From Hanleya hanleyi (lineage: Eukaryota; Mollusca; Polyplacophora; Lepidopleurida; Hanleyidae): 64,000 nt of DNA. A program made the translations under genes and the position numbers. The notes under the pieces are model-generated. The model saw only the letters and a program-made list of their open reading frames with translations, was not told the origin of the DNA and did no database searches. The stretch lies in assembly GCA_036873755.1 (NCBI GenBank), contig JAVTVY010033695.1, positions 1 to 64,000 on the forward strand. The letters run 5' to 3'. Below are positions 1 to 11,221 of the stretch, one piece after another (within the stretch, counting starts at the first letter, position 1; every line of letters starts with the position of its first letter).

Positions 1-335
1 CTCCATAACGTTCATCTGTCTTCCGACTTGATTTCTGGGCCTGTTACGGTGGGTATTAATTGTAGTTTACCATTTGAGGTTGTTCAATTACTTCTTGGCA
101 CTGATCTTGTGGGTGATACGGTCGGGGTTAACCTGATTGTAACTGACAAGCCTTGTTTGGATCAGATCCATGATTCAGTTGAAGACGAAATCCTGCTTGT
201 GCAGTTACTAGAGCCATAAGTAAATTGGCTGAGGAGTCTGAAAAGTCATCGATGACGTTTGTTTGGCTGACACTTTGTGTTTAAATGATGAGGCTGATAA
301 GCCACATTTTGATAGCAAATTGGAATGTTCTAATT
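1..335 (+). pseudogene. Ty3/Gypsy-type retrotransposon pol fragment (end of protease region)
   Basis: Frame 1 is open from the window edge to the TAA at 217-219. It reads as the C-terminal part of a retroelement aspartic protease and what follows it, with the hallmark LLGTDLVGD (compare LLGNDLAG-type motifs of Ty3/Gypsy proteases) after a SxLPFEVVQ stretch. Downstream, other frames carry on plausibly: VTRAISKLAEESEKS in frame 3, then DDVCLADT and DEADKPHFDS after another frame change. The fragment therefore has at least two frameshifts. It is cut at about position 333, where the inverted Naiad 3' piece begins. The start lies outside the window. The family call comes from motif recognition; the frameshifts and truncation are seen directly. 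It is a dead fragment. Confidence 0.6.
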
Positions 336-695
336 ACAAGCGTCTAGTCCGTCATTCATAATCCAGCCGTCGTCCATTAGAGAATATCCGCGTCCATAAT
401 CCAAAGACCTATTCCATTTCCATATAACAGTATTAGCACCAAATTCAAAAAGACAAAAGTATACATAAACATAGGCTTGTTTCCTACAAGAGAGAAGCGG
501 TCAACAATTTTCAATGATGCTGGCAAGACATCATGATGTTCCAAAATATCAAATCCGTATCGCTGATCAGTATTCTTAATCCATAATATTCGTTATAGAG
601 TCGTCATCTAAAAATGATGTACCTCAGTCACGCTTTGATTGTGACTGTTCATATGAGTACCATGAGGATCTTAAAGTACATGGGTTCATACGACC
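333..695 (-). mobile_element. Inverted 3'-end fragment of Naiad-like Penelope element
   Basis: This stretch is the reverse complement, at high identity, of the non-coding 3' end of the Naiad copy that ends at 3507. It starts with ATTACAAGCGTCTAGTCC, the complement of the shared 3' terminus, and stops near TTCATACGACC. It holds only 3' UTR and no coding sequence. With the plus-strand copy at 1.5-3.5 kb it forms the inverted partial-copy layout typical of Penelope-like insertions. Its left junction interrupts the Gypsy fragment. Confidence 0.8.
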
Positions 696-1500
696 AAATT
701 TCAAAATTTCCTTGAACTCAACTCATTGTAGTCTATTATTAGACGTTCGCTGGGTTTATTACGTCGAAGTCGTAACCGATTTAATCGCAAGTAAATGTCG
801 ATTAGCATTGCAAATGGTCGATACACGAACACATCCGGATAAAGCGAGTAATCATGGTATTGTAGTTTACTATTAGACACTGTCGATGTTTTTGGAAGCT
901 TATTGTAATTCTATCTGGGTCAGATCATACGTCAATACTGTATGTTCTAGTAGCTTCTTGATTTGTGGAAAGGTCTGGAATTTCTCATAGAGTATAAATA
1001 GCCTAACATTCAGTGATCGAGGAGGGAATTCAAACTGGCTTTATGTGGGTGCGCTATACATACTATGCGGACTGTGTACTCCTGTCAATTGACCTTTGGC
1101 TGCTGTGTTATATACGTGATTGAACTGTCGGAATCTGGACAACAACTGAGCAGTGATGAAATATCAAATTACAGAAACACGATTTCTGCACGTCGGCACG
1201 GACTTTGGAGAGATTTGTGCACGTCAGTACGGACTGTGAAATATACACCGGTATAGCATTGAACAGTAAGACTATATTTCTCATTTATTTGTTGTACAAA
1301 CCTTACTTAATTTGTATATGATTTTAGTATTGTAAATAAATATTTGATTGTTAATCCCTGACTTCACAAAAGTTTTCTGTTACGTTTTCTTTCTATTATC
1401 GTTTATGACGTAACATTTTATATGTATTCGAGGGACAGCATATCTTCTCTGTATGTGGCTGCAAGCGACTGGAGTTCCACACTGTTTTATTGCTGATAAG
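696..1500. other. No recognised gene between the two pieces of Naiad copy 1
   Basis: AT-rich sequence with only short ORFs (longest about 63 codons at 1065-1256). It is either old target DNA or an undetected 5' part of the element. I see no GIY-YIG-like motif in it. Confidence 0.5.
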
Positions 1501-1504
1501 GATA

Positions 1505-3507
1505 GGTGATGAAAGGACCTAAATATAGAAATATAGAGAGCCAAGAAGAATAAATCTGAAGCCGACCAGAAGATAGTCCTGTCTGCATTGGAACAGTACG
1601 TTATTGATTGGTCTAAGCGAAAAAAAGTTGAACCTACAGTACTCGCTGATTGGCTGGACCTCACCAAGAGCAAGGTCGTTGAAACAATCCGCCATATTGA
1701 CAGAAGTAATCTTCCCCAAGCAAAACAAGTTCTGAGAAACCTCAATTCGCAAGAAGTTCTAGCTAATCTCCAGAGTAAATTCGTCATAGTCCCAGCAGAC
1801 AAAGCTTCGAATAATATAATATTCATATGTAAATATTACTATTACCAGGTGCTGGTTAAAGAATTGAGTGTAGACATATCATCATCAAATACGTCTATTT
1901 ACTCCCAAACTGCATGTACTCTGGAATTTATTTAACAATCACAAAAAGTTTCTCAAACAAAGAGAAATTTGTCTTCCAACCAATCATAACGACATACCAA
2001 AACTATACTGGACTCCCAAAATGCATAAATCACCATACAAAGCTAGATTCATAGCTGGTTCTAGAAGCTGCACCACCAAGCTTCTTTCAACCCTATTGAC
2101 GAGGGCCCTTCAGGAGGTAAAAGCATTTTGGGAAAGGTATTGCGCCACTATTTCTAAAAACTCTGGCGTTGAATGTATGTGGATATTGAAAAACTCAAAA
2201 TGTCTTACGGAAGAACTTGATGCTAAAGGTCACATACCGTACAGACATGTATCCACATGGGATTTCTCGACTCTCTATACTACAATCACTCATCAGGACC
2301 TTATTGACCGTCTAAGTTCATTAATAGTATCTGTGTTCAAGAAAACTGATCGTAGATATATTAATGTCGGAAGCCATAAAGCATTCTTTAGCTCTACTAC
2401 ATACAAGAGATATCATTCATGGGATGTTTCTTTGTTTATAGAGTTGCTTGAATTTCTCATTAAAAATATCTATGTGAAATTTGGCAACACAATATATCAG
2501 CAGCATATAGGTATTCCAATGGGTACTAATTGTGCACCCCTGTTGGCTGACCTGTATCTGTTCTCTTATGAATATGACTATATGCAGGCGCTTTCAAAAA
2601 CCGATCCATTCAAAGCCCGTTCCTTCTCATTCACCAAACGCTATATAGACGATCTTCTCGCTGTGATAATCGCTATATAAATGACGCAGTGAAGGATATA
2701 TATCCACCTTCACTGGATTTGAAGGAAACTACAGATAGCCCTACAGGCACATCTTATTTAGATCTCTATCTCTATCAAAATGAAGCGGGCATTCTCTCTC
2801 GTCGACTTTATGACAAAAGAGATGATTACAATTTCGACATCGTAAACTATCCCTTTCTGGATAGTAATATTCCAGTGGGACCTGCATATGGCGTATACAT
2901 ATCTCGCTTAGTAGCATTTGCTAGATCCTGTGTTAAATGTGATGATTTTAATCAACGTCACAAAACATTGTTGCAGAAACTTATAAAACAGGGCTATTCC
3001 ACCAAGCGCCTCCACTCAAAGTTTCTCAAATTTGGCGATACATATCGCATGCTGATAGCAAAATACGAACGTAGCGTGCAAGATCTATGGCGCTACGTTT
3101 CGTAACTTGTGTCTAATTCCGCTTAACCCGGGGCTAGGGGCCGTATGAACCCATGTACTTCAAGATCCTCATGGTACTCATATGAACAGTCACAATCAAA
3201 GCGTGACTGAGATACATCATTCTTTAGATGACGACTTTACAACGAATATTATGGATTAAGAATACTGATCAGCGATACGGATTTGATGTTTTTGGAACAT
3301 CATGATGTCTTGCCGACATCATTGAAAACTGTTGACCGCTTCTCTCTTGCAGGAAACAAGCCTATGTTTATGTATACTATGATTGTCTTTTTGAATTTGG
3401 TGCTAATACTGTTATGTGGAAAATGGAATAGGTCTTTGGATTATGGACGCGGATATTCTCTAATGGACGACGGCTGGATTATGAATGACGGACTAGACGC
3501 TTGTAAT
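1505..3507 (+). mobile_element. Naiad-like Penelope retroelement, copy 1 (5'-truncated, decayed)
   Basis: Homology to the 6.6-8.9 kb copy begins around the TGATGAAAGGACCTAAATATAG-like stretch near 1507. It runs through the RT region to a 3' UTR that ends GACGCTTGTAAT at 3507, the same terminus as in the 16425 and 6581 copies. The RT lies at the C-terminal end of the coding region and no endonuclease follows it. That fits the N-terminal-endonuclease Naiad clade of Penelope-like elements rather than canonical ones with a C-terminal GIY-YIG. The 5' part expected to hold the endonuclease is missing. The RT has frameshifts, so the copy is inactive. Confidence 0.8.
1588..3105 (+). pseudogene. Reverse transcriptase of Naiad copy 1, frameshifted
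   Basis: Three ORF pieces form one RT: 1588-1935 (N-terminal part with KFVIVPADKASNN, the fingers region), 2021-2680 (with PKMHKSPYKARFIAGS, WDFSTLYTTI, GIPMGTNCAPLLADLYL and the catalytic YIDDLLAV) and 2689-3105 (thumb, ending ERSVQDLWRYVS). The GIPMG and YIDD motifs are the conserved palm signatures of Penelope-like RTs; YIDD is the active-site box. Comparison with the minus-strand copy suggests single-base losses near 1927 and 2665 caused the breaks. The RT ends at 3105 with no GIY-YIG domain after it. It is non-functional. Confidence 0.85.
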
Positions 3508-3950
3508 CTAAATATCTTTTCCAGTATTTTGTAAATTCATCAGCAATTTCAACTCCATATTTTTGACCAGTTATTTCATAAAGTGTTTCTTCAAGATAAC
3601 CCATTACAAGGGTGGCGTATATATACGGGTGTCATTTTTGTGCTCTGGCTGTCCCTAATATCTGCATGTAGTATTTATAGTTCAGTTGAAGAAAAATGAA
3701 TTGTTTGAAAGTATGAATTTAATACTGTCAAGGACAGCACAATCTATACTTAATGGAAATGGATGGATAGATTTTTGGTCTTCCCCCTTTCTCATATATT
3801 ATGAGATGTCGATTACATCGAAAAACACAATACGGATAAAGTAATTCTTCACTCACACACTTGCTTACTTCTCACTTTCTCAGTCACAACATCCTTACTC
3901 ATTCGCCCATTCAATTGCTTCCTCATCCACTCTCCCTCCATCTTCACAAG
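3508..3950. other. No recognised gene
   Basis: AT-rich sequence between the Naiad 3' end and the next repeat. A TC-rich run of CTCACT/CTTACT motifs lies at about 3850-3945. No coding signal seen. Confidence 0.5.
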
Positions 3951-3954
3951 TCCA

Positions 3955-4310
3955 GGTAAATCCTAAATCCTCCCAGAGGGTTTACCTGGACCTTTTTGGT
4001 GATTCGGATGAGTTCTTGAGTCGTGTCTATTACACAATCTCGTACATTTCATCCCCCTCGCCTGTTTTGAATTAGCATGTCGGTAGCCCTAGCCTGCGGT
4101 TTTTTCTTTGACTTCCGATGTCGATTTCCGCTTGACATCAAAGCAGTTTGGCCCGCGATGAAATTGAAACCTGTCACATCTCACACCTCGCAGCGGATTG
4201 GCCTAATCAGCTAGCTTAGCGCGTTCACTGATTGGGTTTATTCAGGAGAAACACCTTGCTCTATTTATATCCAGAACTCGTATGGGTAACTAACCAAGCC
4301 AGTGTATCGA
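3955..4310 (+). repeat. Interspersed repeat, inverted partner at 39.84-40.18 kb
   Basis: The segment matches the reverse complement of 39835-40185 in order: the 'GTCCAGGTA' block, the TTTCTTTGACTTCCGATGTCG block, the GGCCCGCGATGAAAT block, and a TATTTATATCCAGAAC block ending near GCCAGTGTATCGAT. The two copies differ by scattered substitutions and indels. No ORF is preserved. It is probably a non-autonomous mobile element of about 350 bp. Confidence 0.7.
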
Positions 4311-4359
4311 TTCCAACAGACCGAGAGGTAAAACTGAATAGCATTGTGAACACGATATC

Positions 4360-4830
4360 CCAATAACAAATAAGAGTTACAGACTGGATATCCAAACTGT
4401 GAATAGCATTGTAAATGCAATACCTCAGTAACAATGAGAGCTGGAAAACATTTACACAATGCTGTCTTTTGAATGCCTATCTGTCAAGTTCACTCTGGAT
4501 TGACTTTGACCTATTTTAAAAGTTCACACAGGTCAAACTGAACAGCAGTCCTATTCGGTTCTGAACACAATATCTAATGGACAGCTTGGTCTGGAGTCTT
4601 GATACTTAGCACAATGTTGACTTAAAAGATCCTATAGGATCACTCCAGACTGACCTTGACCTATTTTAAAATGTCACAGGTCAAAAAGTTAATAGCATTG
4701 TGAATGTAATATCTCAAAAACAGAGGGAGATGGAGATTGGATATTTGGCAAAGTGCTGCCTTACGAGACCTTGACCTATTTTCAAAAGTTACAGAGGTCA
4801 TAATGTAAACTAGAATGAAAATAACTCCGA
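4360..4830. repeat. Diverged tandem repeat with GACCTTGACCTATTTT motif
   Basis: Successive degenerate units contain GACCTTGACCTATTTT, a GTCACAGGTCAAA-like block and GCATTGTGAATGCAATA-like blocks, spaced roughly 110-160 bp. Units are too diverged for an exact count. No coding potential is evident. Confidence 0.6.
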
Positions 4831-4953
4831 AAAGTGAAGTCATTGTGATATTCTATATTTCGGTAAAGGTTATACCTGACGATGGTATAACCTTTACCGA
4901 AATATAGAATATCACAATGACTTCACTTTTCGGAGTTACTTTCATTCTAGTTT
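4807..4953. repeat. Near-perfect 70-bp inverted repeat with 7-nt loop
   Basis: Left arm 4807-4876 and right arm 4884-4953 are reverse complements with one mismatch that I can find, separated by TGACGAT. The arms contain TTTCGGTAAAGGTTATACC and its complement. It would form a long hairpin. No repeat like it is seen elsewhere in the window. Confidence 0.92.
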
Positions 4954-5389
4954 ATATGAAACTAATCTGTGGGACATCTGGATCATAATGTAAATAGCGG
5001 TCATATTTGATTGCGACAACAATATCTAAGGGACAACTTGATCTGTATGTATTATAACCTCCTGAGCAATATTTGGACAACTCTACAATCTTCAGCTTTT
5101 AACACAGTTATTGCTGCCTCATATCTGCCTTCGCGAAAAGTTATCTTTTGAGCCTTGCCGAGAGAATTTGAGTAAGTATGGCAAAAGGCCCTTTCAGACA
5201 GACTGCCCGAAGGGGAGAGGGGGGCTGCTCGGCTTTTGTTTTATCGATATATATAGAGGTACCTATTTCCTTCCACATACATTGTCCATTGCTATACATA
5301 TTCAAAGTAAGGGAGCTAGTGATTGAGTACGTGAGTGAGCCAGTGAGTAAGTCAGTAAGTGAATAATAACTTTGAAAATATGTCAAGCT

Positions 5390-5870
5390 CTTTCTCTATT
5401 TGCCGTTTAGAGTTTGTGTTCACATGGGGCTGTCACTGCTATTGACATTTGGACCTGTAACCTTTGAAAATAGATCAAGGTCAGTCCTGAGTGAGTTTTA
5501 CCAAGATGCTCCCATAAGACAGCATTGTGTCAAATATCAAGGCTAGATCTATTTGCCCCTTAGACATGGTGTTCACAAGGAGCTGCCACTGCTATTCACA
5601 TTTTGACCTTTGTGACCTTTGAAAACAGGTCAAGGTCATTCCGGAGTGAACTTGATCTAGATGCTCCTATAAGACAACATTGTCCCAAAGATCAAGACTA
5701 ACCCTCTAGGTTACAGAGATATGGCGTTGAAAACATTTGGCAAACAGGTCAAGGTCATTTTGGAGTGAACTTGATGTAGATGCCCCCATAAGACAACATT
5801 GTCCCAAAGATCAAGACTAGCCCTCTAAGTTATAGAGATATGGCGTTGACAACATTCGGCACGGACGGAC
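5390..5870. repeat. Tandem repeat, period about 119 bp
   Basis: Blocks such as GACAACATTGTCCCAAAGAT and TAGAGATATGGCGTTGA recur at about 119-bp spacing (for example 5673 and 5792), with a more diverged unit upstream. The array ends in a GGACGGACGGACG run and is followed by a GTCCCTCCCTC segment. This pattern is common in mollusc repeats. Confidence 0.7.
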
Positions 5871-6255
5871 GGACGCCCCGACGGACAAACAGCATTCCCA
5901 TAGTCCCTCCCTCTTACGTGACGGACGACAAAAAATCTTCTGTAGTCTGCAGACATGTCTTCCGACCTCACTGGATCTCCAAGCTATGGGGAGGTAAAAA
6001 AAACTCTCCCTGAGTGTAGCAGGGACTTTTTGTTATTTTGTTTTCAAGTTGTGTTGAGGAAGTATTGAAAAGAGAAAGCACTTACTTCATAAGTTAGCAA
6101 CTGGGGAATATGTCCTGGTCAGTGATGTTTCAGATACATGAACGAAAAATAAAGGAGAATGAATTATATTAAGAAAATTCAATGGAAACAAAAATAATAT
6201 AATGTATACACATCCACATCTACATAGCCTCATCTACATTACACCCAACATATAC

Positions 6256-6405
6256 AGGTGATGGGAAGATGCCGGCGTACTGAAAAGAAGTCATGTGACA
6301 ACACAGTCCAATATTCTGACTGCATATCTAAAAACATTACAAGACCCAAAAATGATCCCTATGATGAACTGTATCTCAGCCACTCTTTTGTATTAGATGT
6401 TCATG
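6256..6405 (+). repeat. Direct repeat A flanking Naiad copy 2 (left)
   Basis: This matches 8921-9066 in the same orientation: GATGCCGGCGTACTGA, then CCAATATTCTGACTG and TGTATCTCAG blocks. An open frame (6258-6464) reads RCRRTEKKS...QYSDCISKNIT here and RCRRTDKKS...QYSDCISTNIT in the right copy, before a frameshift there. This could be a repeated coding fragment or chance. Naiad copy 2 lies between the pair. Confidence 0.7.
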
Positions 6406-6580
6406 TGGACATCTTGAATGACACTATAACCGGCTTGAGCCGTATTAGATACAAATATCCATGACGTAATGGCCCAATCAAGCCATCTGATGGAAAGTGG
6501 TGAACTATGTGACCGTTAGATGGACGACATGGCCAAAACGGCGAAATATTAGTAGAATTCAAGTTTTTATTCAGAGCAAA

Positions 6581-8890
6581 ATTACAAGCGTCTAGTCCGT
6601 CATTCATAATTCAGCCGTCGTCCATTAAAGAATATCCGCGTCTATAATCCAAAGACCTATTCCATATAACAATATTAGCACCAAATTCAAAAAGACAATC
6701 ATAGTATACATAAACATAGGCTAGTTTCCTGCAAGAGAGAAGCGGTCAACAGTTTTCAATGATGCCGACAATGATGCCTGCCGTATCGATGATCAGTATT
6801 CTTACTCCATAATAATCGTTGTGAAGTCGTCATCTAGAGAATGATGTATCGCAGTCACGCTTTGATTGTGACTGTTCATATGAGCACCATCAGCACATTG
6901 AAGCACATGGGTTCATACGACCACTAGCTCCGGGTTAAGCGGAATTAGACACAAGTTACGAAACGTAGCGCCATATATCTTGCACGCTACGTTCGTATTT
7001 TGCTATCAGCATGCGATATGTATCGCCAAATTTGAGAAACTTTGAGTAGAGGCTAATGGTGGTATAGCCCTGTTTTACAAGTTTCTGCAACAATGTTTGT
7101 GACGTTGATTAAAATCGTCACATTTAACACAGGATCTAGCAAATGCTACTAGGCGAGATATGTATACGCCATATGCAGTCCCACTGGAATATTACTGTCC
7201 AGAAAGGGATAGTTTACGATGTCGAAATTATAATCGTCTCTCTTGTCATAAAGTCGACGAGAGAGAATGCCCGCTTCATTTTCATAGAGATATAGATCTA
7301 AATATGATGTGGCTGTAGGGCTATCTGTAGTTTCCTTCAAATCCAGTGAAGGTGGATATATATCCTTCACTGCGTCATTTATATAGCGATTATCCACAGC
7401 GAGAAGATCGTCTATATAGCGTTTGGTGAATGAGAAGGAACGGGCTTTGAATGGATCGGTTTTTGAAAGCGCCTGCATATAGTCATATTCATAAGAGAAC
7501 AGATACAGGTCAGCCAACAAGGGTGCACAATTAGTACCCATTGGAATACGCTGCTGATATATTGTGTTGCCAAATTTCACATAGGTATTTTTAATGAGAA
7601 ATTCAAGCAACTCTATAAACAAGGAAACATCCCATGAATGATATCTCTTGTATGTAGTAGAGATAAAGAATGCTGTATGACATTAATATATCTACGATCA
7701 GTTTTCTTGAACACAGATATTATTAATGAACTTAGACGGTCAATAAGGTCCTGATGAGGGATTGTAGTATAGAGAGTCAAGAACTCTCATGTGGATACAT
7801 GTCTGTACGGTATGTGACCTTTAGCATCAAGTTCTTCCGTGAGACATTTTGAGTTTTTCAATATCCACATACATTCAACGCCAGAGTTTTTAGAAATAGT
7901 GGCGAAAAACTTTTCCCAAAATGCTTTTACCTCCTGAAGGGCCCTCATCAATAGGGTTGAAAGAAGCTTGGTGATGCAGCTTCTAGAACCAGCTATGAAT
8001 CTAGCTTTGTATGGTGATTTATGCATTTTGGGAATCCAGTATACTTTTGGTATGTCGTTATAATTGGTAGGAAGACAAATACCTCTTTCCCTGAGAAACT
8101 TTTTGTGTTAAATAAATCTTCCAGAGTAAATGCAGTTTGGGAGTAAGCAGACGTATTTGATGATGATATGTCTACACTCAATTCTTTAACCAGCACTTGG
8201 TAATAGTAATATTTACATATGAATATTATATTATTTGGAGCTTTGTCTGCTGGGACTATGACGAATTTACTCTGGAGATTTGCTAGAACTTCTTGCGAAA
8301 TGAGGTTTCTCAGTACTTGTTTTGCTTGGGGAAGAGTACTTCTGTCAATATGGCGGATTGTTTCAACGACCTTGCTCTTGGTGAGGTCCAGCCAATCAGC
8401 GAGTACTGTAGGTTAAACTTTTTCTCGCTTAGACCAATCAATAACGTATTGTTCCAATGCAGACAGGACTATCTTCTGGTCGGCCTTCAGATTTATTCTT
8501 CTCGGCTCTCTATATTTAGGTACTTTCATCAGGAGTAATTTCAGGTCCCTATCTCTCACCACATCAAGGTCACCAGTCACAACATGTTTGCATGGCGTAT
8601 AGATAAAGTTCGACGATTCACAATCACAACTATAGCCTTCTGACGTGTATAAGTTCCAGTCGAACTCCTTGACAGCATTGGAGTAGTTGAATATTTGGTG
8701 GCTATAGATTTAGTATACTTATATGAAATGCAAGGAGGTTCTGTGAACTTAAAAGTCTGTGAATCCCGACGCCGGCCAAACACTTCATTCCCCACCATGT
8801 TAACCACAGTCACAAACTACAATCATAATGATTTGTACAGAGTGCATGTCTCGGGAATGAAACGTCCACCAGCCGGATTTTTCCATATAG
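6581..8890 (-). mobile_element. Naiad-like Penelope retroelement, copy 2 (longest copy)
   Basis: The element runs on the minus strand from about 8890 to its 3' end at 6581 (ATTACAAGCGTCTAG, the complement of the shared terminus). It is the most complete copy, reaching upstream of the RT into a cysteine-rich segment and a GGRFIPE...LYKS-like segment near 8830-8880. It has the 3' UTR seen in the other copies. It is flanked by two same-orientation repeats (6256-6405 and 8921-9066). No GIY-YIG motif is recognisable, so the 5' end is probably truncated. Confidence 0.8.
6956..8820 (-). pseudogene. CxC-linker plus reverse transcriptase of Naiad copy 2, frameshifted
   Basis: On the minus strand from about 8820, in order: an EPPCISYKYTKSIATK segment, then (after a frame change) a CDC motif followed by PCKH near 8590-8630, then the RT fingers (from about 8530), PKMHKSP-like and KARFIAGS blocks (about 8030), the GTNCAPLLADLYL palm block, YIDDLLAV near 7400, and a thumb ending at the stop at 6956. 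The short domain with a CxC motif ahead of the RT is the feature reported for Naiad elements and is my main ground for that call. The residues before PMGTNC differ from copy 1 by a small in-frame loss. Several frameshifts split it (for example near 8100, 7780, 7640 and 7150). It is non-functional. Confidence 0.8.
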
Positions 8891-8920
8891 ATAACAATTC
8901 AATCAAAATATGAAGGTGGT

Positions 8921-9066
8921 GGGCACAGATGCCGGCGTACTGACAAGAAGTCATACGACCCCACAGGCCAATATTCTGACTGTATATCTACAAACATCAC
9001 AATGACCAAAATATGATCCCTGTGATGATTTGTATCTCAGTCCCGTTTTTGTTGTAGATCCAAAGC
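8921..9066 (+). repeat. Direct repeat A flanking Naiad copy 2 (right)
   Basis: Second member of the pair at 6256-6405, same orientation, at roughly 80-85% identity by eye. It is followed, as the left copy is preceded, by CATCCAC/ATCTACA-rich simple sequence. Confidence 0.7.
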
Positions 9067-10315
9067 CACATCTCCTAACTCAATTACTCTGTATATCCAC
9101 ATCCACGTCTACATATCCACATATCAAATCTACACATCTAAACCTATCTATCCAAACATATTTTGAATATGTCTTAAATTTCGTATATATTTTTCAATTT
9201 GAGTGAATTATGTATACATGTAAGTTTCTCATTTGATATATTTTGTTGAACTAATCGTCTGATCAATAACATTTTAATTGTGCTTTATGTTGAATTCGTG
9301 TTCTTTTCTCTCTGCTCTTCACTCTCTGCTGTTCACTGTAGAGTTGCAAATATTGGTCAGATTTAAACATTACCTGATCATCTATGTTAATCATATAACT
9401 GTAAAAACACTTACACCGCCATTGATTAGTTTAACAGACTTCAATCGTGAATGCTATGGTTTAGAGGGGGGGGGGGGGGTATCGATAGAAAACAACAGTT
9501 AAACAGGATCATCGCACTTTATTCGAATGATACATGACATCGTATTGAGTCATTTGATGTAGACGTTCATAATGCTCTACTCTCCTCGGGTGATACCTTA
9601 CGACAAACGCCATTTGTACATCACCGTATATCAGCACACCGTTAATTATCTCACCTTCAATTACAGAATCTTATATCTTATTTAAGTTGATAATGAATTG
9701 CCGACTGCCGAGCGATGTCTTCCTTGAGGTCAAAGTCCCAATCCTCAACCGAGAGTGTTTGTTTGTATGTTGGTTGGTCGAAGAATAACGTTGATCCAAT
9801 TCTGTATATATCTTTTCGCCATATGGAATACGCCATATGGAGGTAGTCGTAGATAAATGCTTGTATAGGAGTGCACTGGTATGGCATGAAATAGCTATGA
9901 TAAATCCTTCTCGCAAAAGACTGATCTGTCACGTGATGAGACATGACGGTTGTAACATGATTTTGATTGTTCGATTTTCACACGGTAATCGGGTATCGAA
10001 AGATGAAGTGAAAATTTAAAGGGGTTTCCCTTCAAGGGTCTATAGATTTCCCCGGAACAATGGACACGGGTTATACCCGAAGTATCACGTGGTTAAGCAT
10101 GGTCGACGATTCATTACAATTTATAGTCACGTGAACAAACATGGTGGCCGTATACATAATTCGGATTTGCTGCATTTGAAACTCTCTGCACCATGCTCGT
10201 GATTCCCGAACCGATTATACAACTCCTTCTTCTACTCCTACTTCTTCTCATCTTGCCCTTGCTCCTCAAGCCTTGTGCTTCATCTTCCTCCTGCCCCTGT
10301 CATTCCTCCTCCTGA
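9067..10315. other. No recognised gene
   Basis: Simple ATCTACA-rich sequence at 9080-9160, a G14 homopolymer at 9466-9479, a duplicated CGCCATATGG at about 9819-9840, and a CTTCT-rich tract at 10215-10260. Opposite-strand overlapping ORFs at 9671-9944 look non-coding. Confidence 0.5.
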
Positions 10316-10462
10316 TGGTGCATGTGTGAAAGTTTGTCAGTTACTTGCCGACGGGCGGTGGTTCTCTCCGGGTACTCTGGCTTCCTCCACCATCCAAGCT
10401 GACTGTCACCATATGAGTGAAACAACCTTGAGTGTGACGTTAAACCAAATCCCCCCCCCTTT
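10316..10462 (+). mobile_element. SINE body, tRNA-derived head missing
   Basis: The block GTGAAAGTTTGTCAGTTACT, GGTTCTCTCCGGGTACTC, CTTCCTCCACCA and GTGTGACGTTAAACCAAAT matches the body of the full-length SINE at 48011-48245. The tRNA-like head is absent, so this copy is 5'-truncated. Confidence 0.8.
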
Positions 10463-10607
10463 CCTCCTCCTCCCTCTGCCCTGCAGAGACCTATAACCTG
10501 TGGCTCAAAGGACTCACTTTTCGACTACTCCATTACGATGCGGTTTGTGCTCCTTGCTCTCTTATAACATGAAACAATTGTTAACCTCTTTAAAATGCAT
10601 TTCACAT

Positions 10608-11221
10608 GGGCGTCGCTAGGATTTCTTAAAGAGGGGGTGGGTCGTGTCCTATGTTTACTTATAAGAGAGCAAGTCTGCTGTCCAACACAGGTAAATCAAT
10701 CTTAATAAATTAATATCCTATTAATCGTACATGTCGCCATATAGGGTCTTACGTATTTCAATTGAATTTGGTGTTCTGAGCGCCCATACCATGGATATTT
10801 AATAGCATTATGACATCATGGTCGCATCTGGACTCATCCATTTGCAGTCGGGGAGGGGAGATAGGTTCACTGTGTCCATTTACCCCAATGTTTACACCAA
10901 AGATCAGTCCATATATTTACCCCGTATTATGGTGCCACAATGTCGGGACAGCGGCAACATGAAAAGACACCCCGCCAGCGAGCCGGCTAATTCGGCTGAG
11001 CCAACCAAAAATTCTTTGTCATCAATGTTCCCTTCAAAGCACTATGAAGCGTTCTCGGGATTGGTTAACACGGGAGTTACTGCAAGCCTGTTAGATCCTA
11101 CAAGCGACAGTATCCAAATGGAGAGCAGATAGGATTTAATTTTAATTAGATTGCAGGTAAATAACATACGATTCGGCGCTGAGAGGGGGTCGTTCGCACC
11201 CCCTCCCCCCTAACGACGCCC
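10608..11221. mobile_element. Small DNA-transposon-like element with terminal inverted repeats
   Basis: GGGCGTCGCTAGG at 10608-10620 is the inverted counterpart of CCTAACGACGCCC at 11209-11221 with one mismatch. Both TIRs sit next to G/C-rich runs (GAGGGGGTGGG; CACCCCCTCCCCCC). The interior (about 10680-11160) is related in reverse orientation to 46405-47265. An ORF at 10818-11132 (104 codons) partly aligns with the partner's ORF but contains no motif I recognise. Length and structure suggest a non-autonomous element. Confidence 0.6.

Noticed and set aside
1490..1530. Hammerhead ribozyme core (CTGATGA-like) near the Naiad 5' part
   Set aside because: The GAAA box and stems could not be matched, and Naiads are reported to lack canonical hammerhead motifs.
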